From the NCBI RefSeq assembly GCF_008281175.1, contig NZ_CP036524.1:620001-684000 (forward strand): a stretch of 64,000 nt of DNA, given 5' to 3'. The DNA is from [Clostridium] hylemonae DSM 15053. GTDB taxonomy: Bacteria > Bacillota > Clostridia > Lachnospirales > Lachnospiraceae. This document shows, one piece after another, positions 51,744 to 60,099 of the stretch. Positions within the stretch are counted from its first letter, which is position 1; every line of letters begins with the position of its first letter. The translations under genes were made by a program, and so were the position numbers. The notes beneath the pieces were generated by a model. The model searched no databases. It had not been told where the DNA came from and was given only the letters and a program-made list of their open reading frames with translations.

Positions 51744-52478
51744 GGCCTTTTTATAGGCAGACAGTATGACGTTTCTGGCCGCTTCGGCGTCCTCTTTCGA
51801 GGGCTCTTTTGTGTCCTTCAGCGGGTAGTCATATCCCATGCTCTCATATTTGGAGCGGCCCATGGAGTGATACGGAAGGACATCCAGCGCCTTCACATTA
51901 CTGAGCGTGGCCATAAAACGGCCCAGACGCTGGAGATACTCCCTGTAGAACGTAATACCCGGGACAATGACGTGGCGCAGCCAGACAGGGACCTGTTTTT
52001 TGTCCAAGTAGCGCGCGAAGTCCAGGATCCGTTGGTTGGAATGACCGGTCAGCGCCTTGTGTCTTTCGTCGTCCATATGCTTGATATCCAGCAGGACCAG
52101 GTCCGTTAATGATAATACTTCATCAAGACGGCTCATAAAAGTCTCATTGTGCGGGTTAAACATAATGCCCGATGTGTCTATACACGTGTGGACGCCGTGC
52201 CTTTTCAGGTCACGGAACAGCTCGGTCAGGAAGTCCATCTGCATCAACGGCTCCCCTCCGGTCACCGTGACACCGCCGCTCCGGTAAAAAGGAAGGTTGG
52301 AATAAAATCCCTGCAGAACCTCCTCCACGCTCATCGTACCCCCCGTCCCCGGCTCCCACGTATCCGGGTTGTGACAATACTGACAGCGCATCGGACAGCC
52401 CTGGAAAAAGATGACATAACGGATGCCGGGACCGTCCACCGTCCCGCAGCTTTCAATAGAATGTATAAATCCCTTCAA
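51726..52478 (-). CDS. pflA: pyruvate formate-lyase activating enzyme (radical SAM)
   Basis: A 250-residue radical SAM enzyme that installs the glycyl radical on pyruvate formate-lyase. After KGFIHSIESCGTVDGPGIR it has the cluster motif CPMRCQYCHNPDTW (Cys-x3-Cys-x2-Cys), then GGVTVTGGEPLMQ and LLDIKHMDDE. The reading frame extends upstream to 52559, but those 27 codons are the palindrome at 52501-52579, so I place the start at TTG 52478, with GGGG upstream and the usual family N-terminus. It is third in the pfl operon. Confidence 0.93.
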   Translation of the reverse strand: MKGFIHSIESCGTVDGPGIRYVIFFQGCPMRCQYCHNPDTWEPGTGGTMSVEEVLQGFYSNLPFYRSGGVTVTGGEPLMQMDFLTELFRDLKRHGVHTCIDTSGIMFNPHNETFMSRLDEVLSLTDLVLLDIKHMDDERHKALTGHSNQRILDFARYLDKKQVPVWLRHVIVPGITFYREYLQRLGRFMATLSNVKALDVLPYHSMGRSKYESMGYDYPLKDTKEPSKEDAEAARNVILSAYKKAKKAPG

Positions 52479-52500
52479 TAGATCAACCCCATTTCTATAG

Positions 52501-52579
52501 AGGGGACAGGGCGAAGAGCGGTTGGGGACGGGGTTTTTTTCAAAAAACCCCGTCCCCAACCGCGTCTTACCCTGTCCCT
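52501..52579. repeat. REP-like palindrome between pfl genes
   Basis: A near-perfect palindrome of about 79 bases. A 22-bp exact stem (52518-52539 with 52541-52562) includes GGGGACGGGG, and a 9-bp outer stem (52503-52511 with 52570-52578) includes GGGACAGGG, with a short mismatched block between. It abuts the stop codon of the glycyl-radical gene and ends 23 bases before pflA. Its G-rich and C-rich arms resemble REP elements mobilised by REP-associated tyrosine transposases. Confidence 0.85.
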
Positions 52580-52820
52580 ACATGTTATTGTGGAAGGTGC
52601 GGGCAATGACGTCATCCTGCTGCTCTTTTGTAAGCTTGATGAAGTTTACCGCATATCCGGATACACGCACGGTAAGCTGAGGATAGTTTTCCGGATGCTT
52701 CTGCGCGTCCAGTAACGTCTCTTTTGAGAATACGTTTACGTTCAGGTGGTGTCCGCCCTGTTCTACGTATCCGTCCAGCATTGCTACAAGGTTATCTATC
52801 TGTTGTTTATTTACTGTCAT
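52578..52820 (-). CDS. stand-alone glycyl-radical domain of pyruvate formate-lyase (GrcA-like)
   Basis: An 80-residue protein equal to the C-terminal end of pyruvate formate-lyase. It has [20 protein letters not shown], then [16 protein letters not shown] with the radical Gly55, and ends IARTFHNNM. The gene has its own AAAGGAGGAAC before ATG 52820, 20 bases after the large subunit's stop codon. The large subunit lacks this domain, so the small protein is probably an obligate partner, resembling the autonomous glycyl radical cofactor YfiD/GrcA of E. coli, which repairs oxygen-cleaved enzyme. Confidence 0.92.
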   Translation of the reverse strand: MTVNKQQIDNLVAMLDGYVEQGGHHLNVNVFSKETLLDAQKHPENYPQLTVRVSGYAVNFIKLTKEQQDDVIARTFHNNM

Positions 52821-52840
52821 AACAGTTCCTCCTTTGATGG

Positions 52841-54955
52841 TTATTCGTTATCTATGCTGTCTTCGATGTTCGGTATATTACATGCAAGGTCTTTGCAGTC
52901 TTCTATTCTGTCCAGATCCAGGTCTCCGGCAAATATCTGGTCCTCTTTGCCGAGTGCTCCGGGAATGATGGAGAAGGTGTTGGAGATTCCGTCCTGCGCA
53001 TGGCGGAACGGTATCTTGGCTACGGAAGCGAGGGAAGCCAGCGCTCCGTGGGTGTCGCGCTGATGCATCGGATTGGCGCCCGGCGCCAGCGGCTCGCCCA
53101 TCTTACGTCCGTCGGGCGTATTCCCGGTTTTTTTGCCGTATACGACATTGGATGTGATGGTGAGGATGGACATGGTCGGAACGGAGTGGCGGTACGTGTG
53201 GTGCTTGCGGATCTTGTCCATGAAACTGCGCACGACCTCCACTGCGATATCGTCCGCCCGGTCGTCGTTGTTGCCGTATTTTGGAAAATCACCTTCCACT
53301 TCATAGTCCACGACAAGGCCGTCTTCATCCCGGATCGGTTTCACTTTTGCGTATTTGATGGCGGACAGAGAGTCTGCCACGACGGACAGGCCCGCGATCC
53401 CGGTGGCGAAGTAGCGTTTTACCTCGCGGTCGTGGAGCGCCATCTGCAGCTTTTCATAGCTGTACTTGTCGTGCATATAGTGAATGATATTCAAGGTGTT
53501 CACATAAAGGCCTGCCAGCCATTCCATCATATCGTCGAATTTGGACATGATGTCGTCATAGTCCAGGTATTCCCCTTCAGCCGGCCGGAAACGGGGACCG
53601 ACCTGTATCTTCATGCGTTCGTCCACACCGCCGTTGATGGCGTAGAGCAGGCACTTGGCGAGGTTGGCCCTGGCGCCGAAGAACTGCATCTCTTTGCCCA
53701 CGCGCATGGAGGATACACAGCACGCGATAGCGTAGTCGTCGCCGTGTGTGACCCGCATGAGATCGTCATTTTCATACTGTATGGATGAAGATTTGATGGA
53801 CATTTTTGCGCAGTATTCTTTGAAATTTTTCGGCAGCTTCGTTGACCAGAGCACGGTCAGGTTCGGCTCAGGGGACGTTCCGAGGTTGTCCAGCGTGTGC
53901 AGATAACGGAAAGAAGTCTGTGTGACAAGCGTCCTTCCGTCGATGCCCATGCCGCCGATGGATTCCGTGACCCAGGTCGGATCACCGGAAAAGAGAGAAT
54001 TATATTCCGGCGTGCGGGCAAATTTCACGAGCCGCAGCTTCATGATAAAGTGGTCGATATATTCCTGCGCCTGTTCTTCCGTTATGAGACCTCTGTCCAG
54101 ATCCCGCTGAATATAAATGTCAAGGAAGGTGGAAGTACGTCCGAGACTCATGGCGGCTCCGTTCTGCTCCTTCACCGCCGCCAAGTAGCCAAAGTACAGC
54201 CACTGGACCGCCTCTTTTGCATTTCTGGCCGGCTTGCTGATATCGAAGCCGTAGATCTCTCCCAGCTTCCGGAGCTCGCCGAGCGCCCGGATCTGCTCGG
54301 ACAGTTCTTCTCTGAGCCGGATATTATCACCGGTCATTCTGACGAGAGAGGTGCTGAGCTGCTGCTTTTTGTCTTCGATGAGCCAGTCTGTGCCGTACAA
54401 TGCCACACGGCGGTAGTCGCCGATGATGCGTCCGCGCCCGTATGCGTCGGGAAGTCCAGTGATGATAGCTGATTTTCTTGCGAGACGCATCTCAGGAGTG
54501 TAAGCGTCAAAGACGCCCTGGTTGTGTGTCTTCCTGTATTCTGTAAAGATCTTAACGACTTCAGGATCCACTTCATAACCGTTTTCTTTGCAGGCATTTT
54601 CTGCCATGCGGATGCCGCCGTAAGGCTGCAGTGAACGTTTAAACGGCTTATCGGTCTGAAAGCCCACGATCTGTTCCTTGTCCTTGTCCAGATATCCCGG
54701 CCCGTGTGAGGTGATGCCCGAGACGATGCTTGTGTCCATGTCCAGGACGCCGCCTGCCTCCCGCTCCTGCTTTGACAGCTCCATCACCTGGTCCCACAAC
54801 TTTCCGGTAGCGCCGGTCGGACCCGCGAGAAAAGAGTCATCTCCTTCATAAGGGGTGTAGTTAAGCTGTATAAAATCTCTCACATTGACAGATGTACGGT
54901 TCCAGCGTCCCGGCCGGAAGCCGTCCCAGCTTTCTGCGTGCCATTTGTGTTCCAT
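52841..54955 (-). CDS. pflB: pyruvate formate-lyase large part, lacking the glycyl-radical domain
   Basis: A 704-residue formate C-acetyltransferase core that makes acetyl-CoA and formate from pyruvate. It has the catalytic pair Cys412-Cys413 in [15 protein letters not shown] and [20 protein letters not shown] after it. Full-length family members have about 740-760 residues and end with the RVSGYAV radical motif; this one stops at [15 protein letters not shown]. The missing end is the next gene downstream. GGAGG lies before ATG 54955, and a strong promoter is at 55025. Confidence 0.95.
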   Translation of the reverse strand: MEHKWHAESWDGFRPGRWNRTSVNVRDFIQLNYTPYEGDDSFLAGPTGATGKLWDQVMELSKQEREAGGVLDMDTSIVSGITSHGPGYLDKDKEQIVGFQTDKPFKRSLQPYGGIRMAENACKENGYEVDPEVVKIFTEYRKTHNQGVFDAYTPEMRLARKSAIITGLPDAYGRGRIIGDYRRVALYGTDWLIEDKKQQLSTSLVRMTGDNIRLREELSEQIRALGELRKLGEIYGFDISKPARNAKEAVQWLYFGYLAAVKEQNGAAMSLGRTSTFLDIYIQRDLDRGLITEEQAQEYIDHFIMKLRLVKFARTPEYNSLFSGDPTWVTESIGGMGIDGRTLVTQTSFRYLHTLDNLGTSPEPNLTVLWSTKLPKNFKEYCAKMSIKSSSIQYENDDLMRVTHGDDYAIACCVSSMRVGKEMQFFGARANLAKCLLYAINGGVDERMKIQVGPRFRPAEGEYLDYDDIMSKFDDMMEWLAGLYVNTLNIIHYMHDKYSYEKLQMALHDREVKRYFATGIAGLSVVADSLSAIKYAKVKPIRDEDGLVVDYEVEGDFPKYGNNDDRADDIAVEVVRSFMDKIRKHHTYRHSVPTMSILTITSNVVYGKKTGNTPDGRKMGEPLAPGANPMHQRDTHGALASLASVAKIPFRHAQDGISNTFSIIPGALGKEDQIFAGDLDLDRIEDCKDLACNIPNIEDSIDNE

Positions 54956-55024
54956 AATGTCTCCTCCTGTTATTATATAAAACTGTAAAATAATGGTTAA
55001 CTATGACTAACTTATTTCCTCATC

Positions 55025-55054
55025 ATTATATGGGATAACATATAATCTCGTCAA
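55025..55054 (-). promoter_or_regulatory. promoter of the pfl operon
   Basis: On the minus strand TTGACG, 18 bases and a perfect TATAAT lie 70 bases before ATG 54955. The gap 54956-55196 otherwise shows only AT-rich DNA and the promoter region of the divergent lipoprotein gene. Confidence 0.78.
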
Positions 55055-55196
55055 TATATTTGCTTGTACTAAATCGGATACAGTATACAAGCTGAAAACA
55101 CATATAAAATTAAGAAAATTTTCAACACTTTTTCACTGTTTTAGTGTATAGTGTTTGTTGGAAAAGCAGATTTTATCAGATATGGGAGTGGGATTT

Positions 55197-56387
55197 ATGA
55201 AAAAATTATGGAGTGCCGTTGCAGCCGCGCTCTGCGTGACATTACTGTCAAGTGCGTGTGCAGCAGGGAATGTAAGTGATGCAAAAGCAGAAAATACAGA
55301 AGATAAAAAGGTAAAAAGCACGGAAAAGGAATATCAGAGAAGTCTCGATATCATACAGCCGAGGGCGTACAGCAATGTGAACGGATTAAAACTGGAGCCG
55401 GGCTCTTATCTTTCCATCATAGGAAAGAGTTCTGACGGTCAATACTGGGAGGCTGTCGAAAAAGGTGTCTTACAGGCCGTCAAAGATTTGAACAAAGAGC
55501 TGGGATATAAGGGGAAAGACAAGATCAAAGTGACATACAGCGGTCCTGCCACTGCCTATGATGTGGATGACCAGGTGAATATACTGGACGAAGAGCTGGA
55601 CCGTTATCCGGCGGCGCTCGGGATCTCCATGGTGGATGCAAAGGCGTGTGACGTGCAGTTCGACCTTGCGGCAGAAGGAGATATTCCGGTCGTTGCATTC
55701 GATTCCGGAAGTGATTACCAGGGACTGATGGCCACGGTGGAGACAGATAATGACAAAAGCGCCAGAGCAGCAGCTGACAAGCTGGCGGAGGCTGTCAACG
55801 AGGCAGGGGAAGTTATCATTTTTGCAAATGATTCCAAATCCAAGTCGTCACAGGAACGGGAACAGTCTTTTACTGCCCAGATCGCGGAGCAGCATCCGGG
55901 CGTCACTGTTGTGGACGCCTACCACAGAGACCAGCTGCCTGAGCTGCAAAAGCGGGTGGCGGACGAGATCAACGCTGGAACGTACCAGAAAGACGGCGGG
56001 GATAAACCGGAAGAAGAAGTGACTGCGGACAGTATCACAGAAGAAGAGGCAGTCAACTACCTTTTTGCGAAGCATCCAAATGTGAAGGGCTGTTATGCGA
56101 CGAGCGGAGAGGCAGTGAACGCAGTGGTGGAATCTATGGACAGGCTGGAACTGAAAGATGTGGCTTTAGTGGGATATGACGCGGACGACGCGGAGATCGA
56201 AGCGCTTTCCGAGGGCAGGATCACAGGGCTCATTGTCCAGAATCCGTTCGGCATGGGGTATGCCACCGTTGTAGCTGCAGTGCGGGCTGCCATGAAGGCC
56301 GGCAACGAAGCGATCGTAAATACCGGCTACACATGGGTGACGAAAGAGAACTATAAAGATAAGGATATCAAAAAACTGTTATATTAA
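55197..56387 (+). CDS. orphan sugar-binding-type lipoprotein
   Basis: A 396-residue lipoprotein with a 20-residue signal peptide and Cys21 (LLSSAC). The mature part is a type 1 periplasmic-binding domain with YWEAVEKGVLQAVKDLN, PVVAFDSGSDYQG, and GCYATSGEAVNAVVESMDRL with DVALVGYDADD, as in LacI/RbsB-like proteins. ATG 55197 has GGGAG eight bases upstream. No ATPase or permease gene is near, so it may serve a distant transporter or act as a sensor partner. The gene after it encodes a C45-like hydrolase. Confidence 0.85.
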   Translation: MKKLWSAVAAALCVTLLSSACAAGNVSDAKAENTEDKKVKSTEKEYQRSLDIIQPRAYSNVNGLKLEPGSYLSIIGKSSDGQYWEAVEKGVLQAVKDLNKELGYKGKDKIKVTYSGPATAYDVDDQVNILDEELDRYPAALGISMVDAKACDVQFDLAAEGDIPVVAFDSGSDYQGLMATVETDNDKSARAAADKLAEAVNEAGEVIIFANDSKSKSSQEREQSFTAQIAEQHPGVTVVDAYHRDQLPELQKRVADEINAGTYQKDGGDKPEEEVTADSITEEEAVNYLFAKHPNVKGCYATSGEAVNAVVESMDRLELKDVALVGYDADDAEIEALSEGRITGLIVQNPFGMGYATVVAAVRAAMKAGNEAIVNTGYTWVTKENYKDKDIKKLLY

Positions 56388-56462
56388 AGTAAATAACACC
56401 GGCACGGGACTTAAGCGCCGGAATCAAAGCGGGGACGCAGAGAGGATGAGACAGAAAAGAAA

Positions 56463-57887
56463 TTGAGACAGCTGAATGCAGACAATTACCGCACAGATAA
56501 AAACGGCTGGAACTTTGTACATGTGGAAGGCAGCGCATTTGAAAGAGGTGTTTCCTATGGCAGACTTATGGCCGGGGAGATCACCGCGTCGGTTCAGGAG
56601 GCTGCCCGGCTTGCAGAGCTTCAGACGGGAATCAGCTGGGAGTATTTCAGGGAGAGTGAAAGGAGCATCCTTCCGAGATGGAAAGCGCATATGGAGCGGG
56701 AACCGTACAGGGAGTTTCTGGATGAACTGGAAGGGATGGTCCGGGGCGTTCAGATGGAAGTCAGAGACTGTACGCTGTCCGTGGACGATCTGATCCTCTG
56801 GAATGGGTATGAGGAACTTACCGGATACTGGTTCCCTTCTGCTGCAGATGATATTTACCGCAGCCTGCCAGGGCAGCATGGAGCGGCAGGAACAGACAGA
56901 CACTTCAAGGGGGCGGATGACCACTGCAGTGCTTTTATTGCCACAGGCTCCTACACGGCGGACGGCCGGATCGTCATGGGCCACAACAGCTTCACTCCTT
57001 TTGAAAACTGTAATTATATGAATGTGATAGCGGATATAGTGCCGGAACACGGCAGCCCGTTTATCATGCAGACTCTGCCCGGATATATCCACAGCCTGGC
57101 AGACGTTTATGAGACGAGGACCGGCAGGGGCGCGGGGCTGATGATCACGGAAACTACGATCGGAGGGTTCAACGTCTATGACTGTGACGGCGCGCCGGAA
57201 TTTGTGCGTATCCGTTATGCGGTGCAGTATGCAGAGTCGCTGGATGAGTTTGTCCGCCTGTTTTTGGAAAATAACAACGGCGGCTATGCGAATACGTGGC
57301 TTGTGGGAGATATCGCCACGAACGAGATCATGCGGTTTGAGGCCGGATTAAAATTCTATCAGATCGACAGGACAGAGGACGGATATTATGCAGGCTTTAA
57401 CGCGCCGCTGGATGCCCGCATCCGGAATCTTGAATGTGTGGATAGCGGGTTTGCGGATATCCGCAGACATCAGGGAGCAAGACAAGTCAGGATCCCTCAG
57501 CTTATGGAGAAGTATAAGGGCAGGCTTAACAATGTCACCGCACAGAAAATACTGGCGGACCATTACGACGTTTACCTGGAGAAAGAGAATCCGTGTTCCA
57601 GGACGGTGTGTTCCCACTATGAGCTGGATAAGAGGGAATATATGTGCCAGCCGGGCCGTCCGGCGCCGTATGAGCCGCGGGGGGCAGTCGACGGAGTGAC
57701 CGCCTCTGCGGACGACGCGCTGGAGCTGAGTCTGTGGGCCAGGTGGGGGAGTTCCTGCGGCATGCCGTTCCATGCGGAGGAATTCTTAAGGGACCACCCG
57801 CAGTTCGCGCATCTGAAAGAATTTCTAAAAGACCGCCCGAGCCGTCCATGGACGCGATTTGGAGCAAAGGAAAGCCGTCACGATTAA
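56463..57887 (+). CDS. C45-like autoproteolytic acyltransferase/hydrolase
   Basis: A 474-residue protein related to the C45 peptidase/acyl-CoA:6-APA acyltransferase and phospholipase-B-like group of Ntn hydrolases. The start of the mature beta chain fits DDHCSAFIATGSYTADG, with Cys155 as nucleophile after self-cleavage; the preceding GSAFERGVSYGRLMAGEI and the later VMGHNSF and GGYANTWLVGDIATNEI are also typical. The start is TTG 56463, since an ATG at 56446 is out of frame and closes after six codons. No signal peptide is seen. Substrate unknown; acyl amides are expected. Confidence 0.8.
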   Translation: MRQLNADNYRTDKNGWNFVHVEGSAFERGVSYGRLMAGEITASVQEAARLAELQTGISWEYFRESERSILPRWKAHMEREPYREFLDELEGMVRGVQMEVRDCTLSVDDLILWNGYEELTGYWFPSAADDIYRSLPGQHGAAGTDRHFKGADDHCSAFIATGSYTADGRIVMGHNSFTPFENCNYMNVIADIVPEHGSPFIMQTLPGYIHSLADVYETRTGRGAGLMITETTIGGFNVYDCDGAPEFVRIRYAVQYAESLDEFVRLFLENNNGGYANTWLVGDIATNEIMRFEAGLKFYQIDRTEDGYYAGFNAPLDARIRNLECVDSGFADIRRHQGARQVRIPQLMEKYKGRLNNVTAQKILADHYDVYLEKENPCSRTVCSHYELDKREYMCQPGRPAPYEPRGAVDGVTASADDALELSLWARWGSSCGMPFHAEEFLRDHPQFAHLKEFLKDRPSRPWTRFGAKESRHD

Positions 57888-57890
57888 AGA

Positions 57891-57938
57891 AGACGCCCTG
57901 TGGGGGAAGGCAGTGAACCAACCCCCACAGGGCGTCTT
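57891..57938. terminator. bidirectional terminator
   Basis: A perfect stem of about 16 bp (57891-57906 with 57922-57937) lies between the convergent hydrolase and histidine kinase genes, with an A-rich left and T-rich right flank. Confidence 0.9.
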
Positions 57939-57949
57939 TATCTATTCCT

Positions 57950-59365
57950 TTATTCCGGCCGGTATTTCGGCAGGGAGAAACTGAATTCCGTGCCGACGCC
58001 TTCCGTGCTGACTACGTTGACATTTTCCCCGTGTGCCTGGATAGCCTCTTTGACGATGGCAAGTCCCAGACCAGTGCCTTTTTTGTCCTTTCCGCGTGAC
58101 AGGTCCGTCTTGTAGAACCGTTCCCAGATCTTGTTGAGCGCGTTTCTTGGAATGCCGATACCATAATCTTTTACAGAGGTAAAAACTTTATCACCCCGCT
58201 CGGTAGTTTCAATCGTTACGGCTGATTCTGAATCGCTGAATTTGATCGCATTGTCCAGCAGATTGTAGAGCACCTGCTGGATCTTACGTTTGTCTGCATT
58301 TACAAATAAGTGCTTTGTGGCAAATATAAGTTCAATGGACACTTTTTTCTGTGTACATGTGCCTTCAAATGACGCGGCTACATTTTTAATGATCTCATGG
58401 ATATCAAAAGGTTCTTTATTCAGCAGCAGATTCTGTGTGTCAAATTCATTCAGTGTGAGAAGATCCTGCGTCAAGTCTGTGAGCCGCTCTGTCTCAAATA
58501 AAATGATCTTCAGGTACTTTTCCTGAAGCTCCGCCGGTATTGTGCCGTCCGTCATCGCCTCCACATAACCTTTGATGGAAGTGAGAGGAGAACGGAAATC
58601 GTGGGATACATTGGCCACAAACTTTTTCTGGTAGTCCTCCATGTCTTTAAGCTGCGACGACATGTAGTTGAGGGAGGCGCCGAGGTAGCCCATCTCATCC
58701 TCCGTATTCAGCGGGATCTCGTAATCCAGATTGCCGGAGGCGTACTGGGTGGCGGCTTCCGTTATCTTGCGCAGCGGCCGGTACACGAAGAACTGGAACG
58801 CCAGCAGGATGATAAAGGAGAGCGCGTAGATGACGACCATGGAAATGTACACGGAATTAAGAAGCAGGTCCCGAATCTCCATGATATCCGACATACGCTT
58901 GTGAATGATGAGATATCCGTTCGGGGTATAGTTGTACACAACCGGCGCGATAACAGTGATCACATCTTCATCAAAGCAGTCGTGGTATTCCCCGACCTGG
59001 TACTGTGAGCTGCCGCCTTCTGCCGGATCAAAGTCTTCGATCTGGCCGGGCGCCATGGGATAATTGTCGGACTGGGCGGAGACGAGCACATTACCGTCAC
59101 GGTCCACAAACCATACGGAGGCGTTCAGATGAGATTCCATGCCTTTCAGCTGAAGGTGCACGTCTGAAGCGGTCAGCCGTTTGGAAAAATAATCGGGAAG
59201 ATAATCGCTTGCCACGAGGTTGGCTTCCTTGTACATCGTGCCGGACATATACGTCTCCAGGCGTCCCTCGGTCAGTCCCGACGTCAGAGTGGCGATCGTA
59301 AAGAAGCCGAGGAATCCGAAGATGATATATACAATTATAAATTTTAGATACAGTGTGCTGCGCAT
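57950..59365 (-). CDS. sensor histidine kinase with HAMP domain
   Basis: A 471-residue kinase. It has a membrane segment at about 8-30, an extracellular sensor of about 130 residues, a second membrane segment near 170-190, a HAMP domain, and a kinase core with the phospho-acceptor His in FVANVSHDFRSPLTSIKGY, LLDNAIKFS and GTGLGLAIVKEA. It follows the response regulator by 11 bases on the same strand. The pair resembles PhoR/WalK-type systems, but the stimulus is not visible. Confidence 0.93.
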   Translation of the reverse strand: MRSTLYLKFIIVYIIFGFLGFFTIATLTSGLTEGRLETYMSGTMYKEANLVASDYLPDYFSKRLTASDVHLQLKGMESHLNASVWFVDRDGNVLVSAQSDNYPMAPGQIEDFDPAEGGSSQYQVGEYHDCFDEDVITVIAPVVYNYTPNGYLIIHKRMSDIMEIRDLLLNSVYISMVVIYALSFIILLAFQFFVYRPLRKITEAATQYASGNLDYEIPLNTEDEMGYLGASLNYMSSQLKDMEDYQKKFVANVSHDFRSPLTSIKGYVEAMTDGTIPAELQEKYLKIILFETERLTDLTQDLLTLNEFDTQNLLLNKEPFDIHEIIKNVAASFEGTCTQKKVSIELIFATKHLFVNADKRKIQQVLYNLLDNAIKFSDSESAVTIETTERGDKVFTSVKDYGIGIPRNALNKIWERFYKTDLSRGKDKKGTGLGLAIVKEAIQAHGENVNVVSTEGVGTEFSFSLPKYRPE

Positions 59366-59376
59366 GTGCCTTCCTC

Positions 59377-60081
59377 TTATTTCACTTCAAATTTATACCC
59401 GATTCCCCATACAGTGCTGAGCCCCCATGTACTGTGGTCCTTTATCTTCTCCCGGAGCCGTTTGATATGGACATCCACCGTACGGGTGTCGCCGATGTAT
59501 TCATAACCCCATATCTGGTCCAGCAGCTGTTCTCTTGTGAACACCTGGTTGGGAGAGGAGGCGAGGAAATATAAAAGCTCCAGCTCCTTTGGTGGCATAT
59601 CTACATTTGCCCCGTCCACCACAACGGAATAATTCGTCAGATTGATGACGATGCCGGGATATTCCACACATTTCCCCTTGTCCTCCGCCGGTTCCTCTGC
59701 CTTCGGCACAGCCTGATAACGGCGGAGCACCGCTTTGACGCGGGCGACGAGTTCCTTGGAGTCAAACGGTTTCATCATGTAGTCGTCCGCGCCGAGTTCT
59801 AGGCCGAGCACCTTGTCAAATACTTCTCCCTTGGCGGAGAGCATGATGATCGGTACATTGGATTTGGCGCGGATCTCCCTGCAGACCTGGTATCCGTCGA
59901 TTCCCGGAAGCATGAGGTCCAGCAGGATCAGGTTCGGCTGATACGTATCGTAGGCGATAAGCGCCTTCTCCCCGTCGTGCACCATCATCGTGTCAAAGCA
60001 TTCCTTTGTCAGATAGAGGGAGATGAGTTCGGCTATATTTTCATCATCATCCACGATTAAAATTTTCTGTTTGTTCACCAT
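59377..60081 (-). CDS. OmpR-family response regulator
   Basis: A 234-residue regulator. The receiver domain has DDDEN at 11-15, phospho-acceptor Asp55 in LLDLMLPGIDG, and Lys in DDYMMKPFDSKEL. The winged-helix domain (about 135-232) includes PPKELELLYFLASSPNQVF and YIGDTRTVDVHIKRLREKI. It lies between mutS2 (18 bases upstream) and its kinase gene (11 bases downstream), and is probably co-transcribed with both. Confidence 0.95.
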   Translation of the reverse strand: MVNKQKILIVDDDENIAELISLYLTKECFDTMMVHDGEKALIAYDTYQPNLILLDLMLPGIDGYQVCREIRAKSNVPIIMLSAKGEVFDKVLGLELGADDYMMKPFDSKELVARVKAVLRRYQAVPKAEEPAEDKGKCVEYPGIVINLTNYSVVVDGANVDMPPKELELLYFLASSPNQVFTREQLLDQIWGYEYIGDTRTVDVHIKRLREKIKDHSTWGLSTVWGIGYKFEVK

Positions 60082-60099
60082 AACTGGCCTCCTTAATGA

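Noticed and set aside
52479-52559. A longer pflA with 27 extra N-terminal residues.
   Set aside because: The extra codons are entirely the palindrome and its flank, and the family N-terminus starts at TTG 52478.
52821-52840. A frameshift or sequencing error explaining the split pyruvate formate-lyase.
   Set aside because: The gap has an in-frame stop, a full Shine-Dalgarno sequence at good spacing and a new ATG, and the small protein has a proper N-terminal extension; two genes are the simpler reading.
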